Assembly: GCF_014084105.1 (NCBI RefSeq)
Contig: NZ_CP048289.1
Coordinates: forward strand, 1,745,922-1,809,921
Length of the DNA: 64,000 nt
Direction of reading: 5' to 3'
DNA from: Streptacidiphilus sp. P02-A3a
Lineage (GTDB): Bacteria; Actinomycetota; Actinomycetes; Streptomycetales; Streptomycetaceae
Below, one piece after another: positions 56,493 to 64,000 of this stretch. Numbering within the stretch: position 1 is the first letter of the stretch; each line of letters opens with the position of its first letter. The position numbers and the translations under genes are program-made. The notes under the pieces were generated by a model. The model saw only the letters and a list, made by a program, of their open reading frames with translations, made no database searches and was not told the DNA's origin.

Positions 56493-57527
56493 TCAGCCGG
56501 AGTCGCGGACGACGATCTGCGAGGCGCCGACGGAGTGACTCTCGGTCGGCGCCTCCGGGTTCCGGATCAGCCGGTCGATCAGCTCCGCCAGCCGTGCCCC
56601 GTCCGGCAGTTCGAGCCGCACCGTGGTCAGCCGGGGCCGGGTGAGCCGGGCCAGCAGCACGTCGTCCGCGCCGACCAGGGCGACCTCCCCGGGGACCTCC
56701 AGCCCGGCGTCCTGGAAGGCGCTGAGCAGCAGCAGGGCGTACTCGTCGTTGTAGGCGAACAGCGCGGACAGGTCCAACTCGCGCCAGCGGGAGACCAGTT
56801 CGGCGGCATCCTGTTCGCTGTAGCCGAGCCGCAGCGGCTGCACCAGCGCGCCCGGGCCGCCGTGCTCGGCGTAGACGGCCCGCAGGCCCTCCAGTCGCGG
56901 CTCGCCGAAGACGGCGAGGCTGGGTTCGGTCGGGACGATCGCGCCGATGCGGTGGTGCCCCCCGGCCAGCAGATGCCGCGCCGCCACCGCGCCGACCTGT
57001 CGCTGATCGAGTGTCAGCGAGTGTGCGCCGGGCACCTGTTGGCCGCCGAGGGTGAACACCGCCCGGGTGCCGGACTGGCGCAGCAGCTCCACGCCGCGCG
57101 CGCTGAGCCCGGAGCCGAGCCCGGCCAGTACCGCCGTGGGGCGCAGCTCGGCCCACCCGGCGGCGTCGGCGTCGGAGCCGCCGGAGTCGCCGTAGATCAC
57201 GATCGGGTAGCCCAACGTCCGCAGCGCGGCCCGCAGTTCGCCCAGGAAGCTGTTGAACAGCGGGCCGAAGACCACCTCGGGCATGGTGAGCAGGACGATC
57301 CCGGTGTGCCCGGCGCGCAGCGAACGCGCGGCGGCGTGCGGGACGTAGCCCAGTTCGGCGGCGGCGGCGCGGACCCGCTGCCGGGTCTGTTCGCTGACCC
57401 GGCCGCTGGCGCTGTTGTTGAGGACGTACGAGACCGTGGCACGGGACACCCCGGCGCGGCGGGCGACGTCGGCGCTGGTGGGTGCGGTGCGCGGGGAGGC
57501 CGGTTGCTGAGTCATACCGCTGTACAT
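56493..57527 (-). CDS. LacI family transcriptional repressor
   Basis: A 344-aa regulator. The N-terminal helix-turn-helix reads SADVARRAGVSRATVSYVLNN and the hinge follows, then a periplasmic-binding-protein-like effector domain (ARLTTVRLE-type end). Start is either the ATG at 57527 or at 57515; the only SD-like GGAAGG touches the first. It is divergent from the hydrolase-GH3 pair and probably represses both in response to a sugar. Confidence 0.92.
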   Translation of the reverse strand: MYSGMTQQPASPRTAPTSADVARRAGVSRATVSYVLNNSASGRVSEQTRQRVRAAAAELGYVPHAAARSLRAGHTGIVLLTMPEVVFGPLFNSFLGELRAALRTLGYPIVIYGDSGGSDADAAGWAELRPTAVLAGLGSGLSARGVELLRQSGTRAVFTLGGQQVPGAHSLTLDQRQVGAVAARHLLAGGHHRIGAIVPTEPSLAVFGEPRLEGLRAVYAEHGGPGALVQPLRLGYSEQDAAELVSRWRELDLSALFAYNDEYALLLLSAFQDAGLEVPGEVALVGADDVLLARLTRPRLTTVRLELPDGARLAELIDRLIRNPEAPTESHSVGASQIVVRDSG

Positions 57528-57578
57528 CCTTCCAGAAGCCGGGCCCCGGCGGGGGCGGGAGGTCGGCGAACGCCCTGG

Positions 57579-57590
57579 TTACACGAGTAA
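57579..57590. promoter_or_regulatory. LacI-type operator candidate
   Basis: TTACACGAGTAA is a near-palindrome (10 of 12 positions symmetric) in the gap between the LacI gene and the hydrolase-GH3 genes, placed where a repressor would block both. Confidence 0.5.
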
Positions 57591-57667
57591 TCTCGGTGCA
57601 TGCCATCATGGTCGGTGGCGCGGCGGCGGGGCCGACCGCGGACGTTCGCGACGAGAGGACCGGCACG

Positions 57668-58408
57668 GTGAGGCTGAACACTCGGGAATGGGGCAGCGGC
57701 GAGCGGATCGCGGTACTGGTCCACGGGATCATGTCCGACTCCCGCACCTGGCGGCGGGTCGGACCGGCGCTGGCCGACCGGGGGTACCGGGTGATCGCGG
57801 TGGACCTGCGCGGCCACGGCGGCTCCCACCCCCGCGACGCGGACCCCGACCCGGGATCCGACGGCGCGGAGACCGGCCGCTACGCGCCGCACCGGTACGC
57901 CGAGGACCTCGCCGAGACCCTGCCGCCGGGGGTGGAGCTGGCCGTCGGCCACTCGCTCGGCGGCCTGGCGCTGGCCGGCGCGGTGGAGCGGCTGCGGCCG
58001 CGGCGCGCGGTCTACCTGGACCCGGCCTGGCGCTTCGACCCGCTGGGGGCGGGCTTCGACCCGGCGCTGTTCGCCGAGTTCGCCGACCGGGCCACGCCCG
58101 CGCTGGTCGCCGCGATGAACCCGCGCTGGGAGCAGGCCGACGTGGACACCGAGATGGAGACGCTGGCGGTGTGGGACCGGGCCTGCGCCGCCGCGCTGAC
58201 CCCGCTCGCCGGGCGGCGGCTGCTGCCGGAGCGGGCCGTGGCGCCCTCGCTGGTGCTGACCGCCGACCCGAGCCGGCTGGTCCCGGCCGAGGAGGCCGCG
58301 CTGCTGCGCGCCCGCGGCTTCGAGGTGCGTACCGTCCCGGAGGCCGGGCACACCATCCATCGGGACGACTTCGCCGGATTCATGACCGCGTTGGAAGGCT
58401 GGATCTGA
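57668..58408 (+). CDS. alpha/beta hydrolase
   Basis: A 246-aa alpha/beta-fold hydrolase. It has VLVHGIMSDSRTW (oxyanion), VIAVDLRGHGGS and the nucleophile elbow VGHSLGGLAL, with the catalytic His in EAGHTIHRDD near the end. No signal peptide is seen. The GTG at 57668 is chosen because it starts just before the first strand. It lies three bases upstream of the GH3 gene, so both are probably cotranscribed. The substrate is unknown. Confidence 0.88.
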   Translation: MRLNTREWGSGERIAVLVHGIMSDSRTWRRVGPALADRGYRVIAVDLRGHGGSHPRDADPDPGSDGAETGRYAPHRYAEDLAETLPPGVELAVGHSLGGLALAGAVERLRPRRAVYLDPAWRFDPLGAGFDPALFAEFADRATPALVAAMNPRWEQADVDTEMETLAVWDRACAAALTPLAGRRLLPERAVAPSLVLTADPSRLVPAEEAALLRARGFEVRTVPEAGHTIHRDDFAGFMTALEGWI

Positions 58409-58411
58409 TTC

Positions 58412-60940
58412 ATGGACAGCACCACCACCGAACCCAGCAGCACCGCGGCGGGCACCACCACCGCGGGTACCGCCGCCGACCGGGGCCGGGAGGCCGCGGT
58501 CGAGGCCGCCCTCGGCCGACTCGACCTCACCGCCAAGGTCGCCCTGCTCGCCGGGGCCGACATGTGGTCGCTGCCCGCCAACGCGGAGATCGGCCTCGGG
58601 CGGCTGGTCATGTCCGACGGCCCGGCCGGGGTGCGCGGCGAGCAGTGGACGCCGGACGACCCCTCGATCGCCATCCCCGCCCCGACCGCGCTGGCCGCCA
58701 CCTGGGATCCCGACCTGGTCCGCCGCACCGGCGGGCTGCTGGCGCAGGAGGCCCGGCGCAAGGGCGTGCACGTGGTGCTCGCGCCCACGGTCAACCTGCA
58801 CCGGAGCCCGCGCGGCGGACGCCACTTCGAGGCCTACTCGGAGGACCCGCTGCTCACCGGCGAGATCGGTGCGGCGCTGGTGGCCGGGATCCAGGCGGGC
58901 GGGGTGGCCACCACCCCGAAGCACTGGGTCGCCAACGACTCCGAGACCGACCGCTACACCGTGGACGTCCGGGCCGACGAGCGGACCCTGCGCGAGCTGT
59001 ACCTGGCGCCGTTCGAGGCGATCGTCCGCAAGGCCCGGCCGTGGGGCCTGATGGCCGCCTACAACCGGGTCGGCGGGCACAGCATGAGCGAGCACGCCGA
59101 GCTCAACAACGGTGTGCTGCGCGCGGAGTGGGGTTTCGACGGGGTCCTGGTCTCGGACTGGACCGGGGCCAGGGACACCGTCCGGGCGGCGCTCGGCGGC
59201 CTGGACATCGCGATGCCGGGCCCGGTCACCGTCTACGGCGAGCACCTGGTCGCCGCCGTCCGCGACGGACGCGTGCCGGAGGCGGCCGTGGACGAGCTGG
59301 CCCGCCGGGTGCTGCGCCTGGCCGCCCGGGTCGGCCTGCTGGCCGGGGCTCCCGCCGCCGTGCCCGAGCCCCCGGCGGACGTCGACGGCGAGGCACTGGC
59401 GCGGGAGGTCGCCGCCCGCTCGTTCACCCTGGTCCGCAACCAGGGCGCGCTGCCGCTCGACCCGGCGCCCGGCTCGGTGGCGGTGATCGGCGCCGCCGCC
59501 GCGCAGCCCAGGATCGGCGGCGGCGGCTCCGCCCAGGTCTTCCCGACCGGGGTGGTCAGCCCGTTGGCGGGGCTGCGGGCCGCACTGCCGCCGAGCACCG
59601 CGCTCGGCTACGCGCTCGGCGCGGATCCGGCCGTCCACCTGGCACCGCTGGCGGCGCCGGTCGAGGCGGTGCTGCTGGGCTCCGGCGGGGCCGAGCTCGG
59701 CACCGCCGGGCTGCCCGACGGCGGTGTCCGCTGGATCGGCCGACTGCCGGGCGGGGTCGGCTTCGCGGACCTGCGCGCGGTCCGGATCACCGGCGTGCTC
59801 CAGCCGCAGACCACCGGCGTGCACCGGTTGGGCATCCGCGGCCAGGGCCGCTTCCTGCTGGAGGCCGGGGGCCGGACCCTGTTCGACGGGGAGGTGCGCT
59901 ACCAGGGCACCGACCCGGCCGGGGCGTTCCTCAACCCGCCGGAGGAGGTGCTCGAACTCGACCTGGACAGCACTGCGCCGATTGAGCTGACGCTCACTCA
60001 TTCTCTTTCCAAGGCACCGGAGTTCGCCGGGTTCGGGATGGTCTCGTTCGCCCTCGGCCATGGCGCCCCGGTCGGCACCGAGGACGAACTGATCGACGAG
60101 GCGGTGGCGTTGGCGGCGTCGGCCGATGTCGCGGTGGTGGTCGTGGCCACCACCGAGGAGGTGGAGAGCGAGGGCGTCGACCGGGCCGGACTGGCCCTGC
60201 CCGGACGCCAGGACGAGTTGGTCCGCCGGGTCGCCCAGGTCAACCCGCGGACGGTGGTGGTGGTCAACGCGGGCGCGCCGGTGCTGATGCCCTGGCGCGA
60301 GCAGGTCGCGGCGGTGCTGCTCACCTGGTTCCCGGGGCAGGAGGCGGGCGCGGCCCTGGGCGAGGTGCTGCTCGGGATCCGCGAGCCCGGTGGACGGCTG
60401 CCCACCACCTGGCCGGCGGCGGAGGCCGACTGCCCGGTGTGGCGGGTCGAGCCGGTCGACGGCCGACTGGACTACCGCGAGGGCCTGTTCGTCGGCTACC
60501 CGGCCTGGCAGCGGCGCGGCGGCGCGGCCCCCGCGTACTGGTTCGGCCACGGCCTCGGCTACACCGACTGGGAGTACCAGGGCCTCGACGTCCGGCTGCG
60601 GCGGCCGGGGCCGGGCGAGGACCCGTACGCGGCCCGGGCCGAGGCGGTGGTGCTGGTCCGCAACACCGGCGCGCGGACCGGCCGCGAGACGGTGCAGGTC
60701 TACCTCGCGCCGGGTGGCGCGGACCCGGACCGCCCGGACCGGCGGTTGGCCGGGTTCGCGGTGGTCGAGGCGGCGCCGGGCGAGGTCGCCGAGGTCCGGG
60801 TGGAGCTGCCGCTGCGGGCGTTCCAGACCTGGGGGGCGGACGGCTGGACCACCCGCCCCGGCCGGTACACGGTCGAGGCGGGGCGCAGCGTCGCCGACCC
60901 CCGGGCGACCGCCGTGCTGGAGCTGCCGGACGGCGGCTGA
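58412..60940 (+). CDS. GH3 beta-glucosidase with an inserted PA14 domain
   Basis: An 842-aa cytosolic glycosidase. An N-terminal (alpha/beta)8 domain carries the nucleophile Asp249 in GVLVSDWTGA. The alpha/beta sandwich follows (from about 330) and is interrupted by a PA14 domain (about 415-530, with GVHRLGIRGQGRFLLEAGG). The second half has EGVDRAGLALPGRQDEL, and an Fn3-like domain closes the protein. No signal peptide is seen, so it acts on imported oligosaccharides. The LacI gene is the likely regulator. Confidence 0.95.
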   Translation: MDSTTTEPSSTAAGTTTAGTAADRGREAAVEAALGRLDLTAKVALLAGADMWSLPANAEIGLGRLVMSDGPAGVRGEQWTPDDPSIAIPAPTALAATWDPDLVRRTGGLLAQEARRKGVHVVLAPTVNLHRSPRGGRHFEAYSEDPLLTGEIGAALVAGIQAGGVATTPKHWVANDSETDRYTVDVRADERTLRELYLAPFEAIVRKARPWGLMAAYNRVGGHSMSEHAELNNGVLRAEWGFDGVLVSDWTGARDTVRAALGGLDIAMPGPVTVYGEHLVAAVRDGRVPEAAVDELARRVLRLAARVGLLAGAPAAVPEPPADVDGEALAREVAARSFTLVRNQGALPLDPAPGSVAVIGAAAAQPRIGGGGSAQVFPTGVVSPLAGLRAALPPSTALGYALGADPAVHLAPLAAPVEAVLLGSGGAELGTAGLPDGGVRWIGRLPGGVGFADLRAVRITGVLQPQTTGVHRLGIRGQGRFLLEAGGRTLFDGEVRYQGTDPAGAFLNPPEEVLELDLDSTAPIELTLTHSLSKAPEFAGFGMVSFALGHGAPVGTEDELIDEAVALAASADVAVVVVATTEEVESEGVDRAGLALPGRQDELVRRVAQVNPRTVVVVNAGAPVLMPWREQVAAVLLTWFPGQEAGAALGEVLLGIREPGGRLPTTWPAAEADCPVWRVEPVDGRLDYREGLFVGYPAWQRRGGAAPAYWFGHGLGYTDWEYQGLDVRLRRPGPGEDPYAARAEAVVLVRNTGARTGRETVQVYLAPGGADPDRPDRRLAGFAVVEAAPGEVAEVRVELPLRAFQTWGADGWTTRPGRYTVEAGRSVADPRATAVLELPDGG

Positions 60941-60961
60941 CCCGGCCCGCGCGGGGCCGGG
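60941..60961. terminator. bidirectional terminator between GH3 and emfourin genes
   Basis: CCCGGCCC (60941-60948) pairs with GGGCCGGG (60954-60961) in the gap between convergent genes. Confidence 0.65.
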
Positions 60962-60976
60962 CCGCCGGGCCCCGCG

Positions 60977-61246
60977 CTACTGCCCCTGGGACAGCACCAG
61001 TCGGATCAGATCCCGCTGCCCGTCCGTGAGTTGGGGTTCGGTGCAGTGCACCGTGGCCCGGCCGTCGACGGTGATGGCGTAGTGGAAGCCGTCCGGTACG
61101 CCGAAGCTGGCGGTGCGGGTGCCGGAACTCAGCACCTCGCGGGCCAGGGCGTGGATGTGCGGGGCGTCGGGGCGGCCTTCGGTGTCGAGCGAGGCGCGCC
61201 GCTCGACACCGGTGACCCCGCCGTCGCGGATGACCTGGATACGCAT
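60977..61246 (-). CDS. emfourin-type inhibitor of M4 metalloproteases
   Basis: An 89-aa small beta-rich protein. MRIQVIRDGGVTGVERRASLDTE, DGFHYAITVDGRATVH and TDGQRDLIRLVL match the emfourin family, which binds and inhibits protealysin-like proteases. It lies 47 bp downstream of such a protease gene on the same strand, the family's usual arrangement, so the two are probably cotranscribed. Confidence 0.88.
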   Translation of the reverse strand: MRIQVIRDGGVTGVERRASLDTEGRPDAPHIHALAREVLSSGTRTASFGVPDGFHYAITVDGRATVHCTEPQLTDGQRDLIRLVLSQGQ

Positions 61247-61293
61247 AGTGTCCAGTGTGCTCCGTTGGGTGTGCGTGGCGACAGGCTTTATTC

Positions 61294-62439
61294 CTATGCG
61301 GGGTTGAGTGGAGTGTTAATTCTCGCTGTGGCCGAAGTCCCGTCCGAACCGTCCGCCGCGGCCGGTACCGCCGCCACCTGCACCCCGACCGCCGACCAGG
61401 CGGCGCGTACCGCGTCCAGCTCCGTCCCCGCGCCGAAGCGGGCCCGGGCGGCGTCCGCGGTGGCGGTGGCGAAGGCCGCGAAGTCCGCGTTCGCGGCCAG
61501 TCGGCCGCCGGTGAGCACGTCGTACCAGATCTGCCCGGCGCGCTCCCAGGCGTGCCCGCCGATGGCGGTGGCGGCCAGGTAGAAGGCGTGGTTGGGGATG
61601 CCGGAGTTGAGGTGCACGCCGCCGTTGTCGCTGTCGGTGCTGATGTAGCCGGACATGGTCGCCGGCTGCGGGTCGGCGCCCAGGCGCGGGTCGTCGTAGG
61701 CGGTGCCGGGGGCCTTCATCGAGCGCAGGGCGACCCCCTGCACGCCCGGGGCGAGCAGGCCCGCGCCGATCAGCCAGTCCGCCTGCGCGGCGGTCTGGCC
61801 GAGGGTGAACTGCTTCACCATCGAGCCGAAGACGTCCGAGACCGACTCGTTGAGCGCGCCGGACTGGTCCTGGTAGTCGAGGTTCGCGGTGTACTGGGTG
61901 ACGCCGTGGGTGAGTTCGTGGCCGATGACGTCGACGGAGACGGTGAAGTCGTTGAAGAGGACGCCGTCGCCGTCGCCGAAGACCATCTGCCGCCCGTTCC
62001 AGAAGGCGTTGTCGTAGTGGACCCCGTGGTGCACGGTGGCCTCCAGCGGCAGGCCCCGGCCGTCCACCGAGCGGCGGCCGTAGGCGTCGAGGTAGAAGGT
62101 GAAGGTGTCGCCGAGGCCGTCGTAGGCGCGGTCCACGCTCTGGTCGGCGACCGGCGCGGAGCCCTCCGTGCGGACCACCGGGCCGGGCAGCGGCTGCTGG
62201 TGCCGGCCGTCGTGGATGGTGCGCTGGGCGGTCGGCGTGGGGGGCGCGGGTGGCTGCGCGGGGGCGGGCACGGTCGGTGTGCGCCCGGCGCGCTGGCGCC
62301 GGTGCAGCGCGTCCAGTTCGAGCGAGAGCCGGGCGGCCGCGCGGACCGCCTCGTCCGCATCGTGGACAAGTCGTTCCAGCAGGTGCGGGGGGACGATGCC
62401 GCAGAAAACCGGCACGATTCCGTGGTGCTGTGTGGTCAT
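61294..62439 (-). CDS. M4 protealysin-like neutral metalloprotease
   Basis: A 381-aa thermolysin-family enzyme with no signal peptide. A short propeptide contains GIVPPHLLERL, the hallmark of protealysins, instead of the long FTP propeptide. A Pro-rich linker (about 54-72) precedes the catalytic domain: zinc motif H174-E-L-T-H178, third ligand Glu198 in GALNESVSDVFG, and DNGGVHLNSGIPNHAF with the late His. The start ATG at 62439 is preferred; a GTG at 62463 would add eight residues. It is paired with an emfourin gene and divergent from the leuA leader. Confidence 0.9.
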   Translation of the reverse strand: MTTQHHGIVPVFCGIVPPHLLERLVHDADEAVRAAARLSLELDALHRRQRAGRTPTVPAPAQPPAPPTPTAQRTIHDGRHQQPLPGPVVRTEGSAPVADQSVDRAYDGLGDTFTFYLDAYGRRSVDGRGLPLEATVHHGVHYDNAFWNGRQMVFGDGDGVLFNDFTVSVDVIGHELTHGVTQYTANLDYQDQSGALNESVSDVFGSMVKQFTLGQTAAQADWLIGAGLLAPGVQGVALRSMKAPGTAYDDPRLGADPQPATMSGYISTDSDNGGVHLNSGIPNHAFYLAATAIGGHAWERAGQIWYDVLTGGRLAANADFAAFATATADAARARFGAGTELDAVRAAWSAVGVQVAAVPAAADGSDGTSATARINTPLNPA

Positions 62440-62579
62440 ATCGCCCAAAGTGGCAGAGATCACACCAGTCTGTCAGTACCCGAACGGTCACCTTCACTGG
62501 AAGGGGTGGTCCGTGGCCGACACCGTCTCGACAGACGGACAATCCCGGATACGGGTGCCGATCGTGCGCGGGCCTGGGT

Positions 62580-62585
62580 TAGGGT
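62580..62585 (+). promoter_or_regulatory. putative -10 of the leuA leader
   Basis: TAGGGT lies 10 bases before the leader ATG at 62596. A start about seven bases downstream would leave almost no 5' UTR. No clear -35 is visible. Confidence 0.4.
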
Positions 62586-62595
62586 GAGTCCCATC

Positions 62596-62624
62596 ATGCG
62601 TATCGGGCTGCTTCTTCTTAGCTG

Positions 62625-62643
<19 letters not shown>
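62596..62643 (+). CDS. leuA leader peptide MRIGLLLLSCRGEGL
   Basis: A 15-codon ORF with four consecutive Leu codons (CTG CTT CTT CTT) then Ser, ending TAG 147 bases before leuA. It shares the Leu-run-then-Ser pattern with the leuS leader. Leu-rich leaders upstream of leuA are known in Streptomyces. Confidence 0.8.

Positions 62644-64000
<1,357 letters not shown>

Overview
The DNA is very GC-rich, with G or C at most third codon positions and many GTG starts. Gene content and order (leuS, degV, comEA/comEC, holA, rpsT, lepA, hemW, hrcA-dnaJ, rsmE, phoH-ybeY-corC, era, leuA) point to the core chromosome of a Streptomycetaceae actinomycete (Streptomyces, Kitasatospora or Streptacidiphilus). I cannot choose the genus from this window. 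I see no phage, plasmid, IS element or CRISPR array. The one clear mobile element is a class 3-type intein with a LAGLIDADG endonuclease inside PhoH.

Layout. 1-2463: 3' end of tRNA-Ala(GGC) and a secreted S53 (sedolisin) protease. 2464-9062: an exopolysaccharide-type operon of five genes with a 4-nt overlap at every junction (nucleotide-sugar dehydrogenase, GT2 synthase, a 35-aa membrane peptide, a PgaB/IcaB-like deacetylase with two C-terminal jelly rolls, and a secreted jelly-roll protein), preceded by an unusually AT-rich leader. 9063-12184: leuS behind a leucine leader peptide and an intrinsic terminator (attenuator). 12185-19226: membrane coiled-coil protein, DegV, ComEA, ComEC, a small acidic protein and HolA. 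19227-24300: rpsT, ABM monooxygenase, DoxX-like protein, lepA, TIGR03086 protein and an AraC regulator. 24301-34208: heterodimeric ABC exporter, long-chain acyl-CoA synthetase, hemW, DUF3097, PspAB and HtpX. 34209-42099: CIRCE-hrcA-dnaJ-rsmE, tricorn protease, HIT protein and RNase Z-like protein. 42100-46517: intein-split phoH, ybeY, corC-like gene. 46518-50560: two M20 amidohydrolases sharing a nearly identical 401-bp block, a double-length Lrp/AsnC regulator and a truncated reading frame. 50561-53827: purple acid phosphatase-like enzyme and a GH18 chitinase with DasR-like promoter repeats. 53828-60940: LLM oxidoreductase, degenerate cytidine deaminase fold protein, era, and a LacI / alpha-beta hydrolase / GH3 cluster. 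60941-64000: emfourin-type inhibitor, M4 protealysin-like protease, leucine leader and leuA (cut by the window end).

How the parts relate. Two unlinked leucine genes, leuS (charging) and leuA (synthesis), carry short leader peptides with a run of Leu codons followed by Ser, each just downstream of a -10-like hexamer, so both are probably leaderless and both sense Leu-tRNA supply. The hrcA-dnaJ pair carries its own CIRCE operator. The chitinase and the GH3 cluster each have local operator-like repeats. Most transcription units end in perfect GC-rich hairpins, listed individually.

The most interesting signals are the PhoH intein with the W-C-T triplet and Ala1, the leuS attenuator, the coupled polysaccharide operon with its hidden 35-aa gene, and the gene-conversion tract between the amidohydrolase paralogues. 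Long reading frames antisense to real genes are GC-bias shadows and are omitted.
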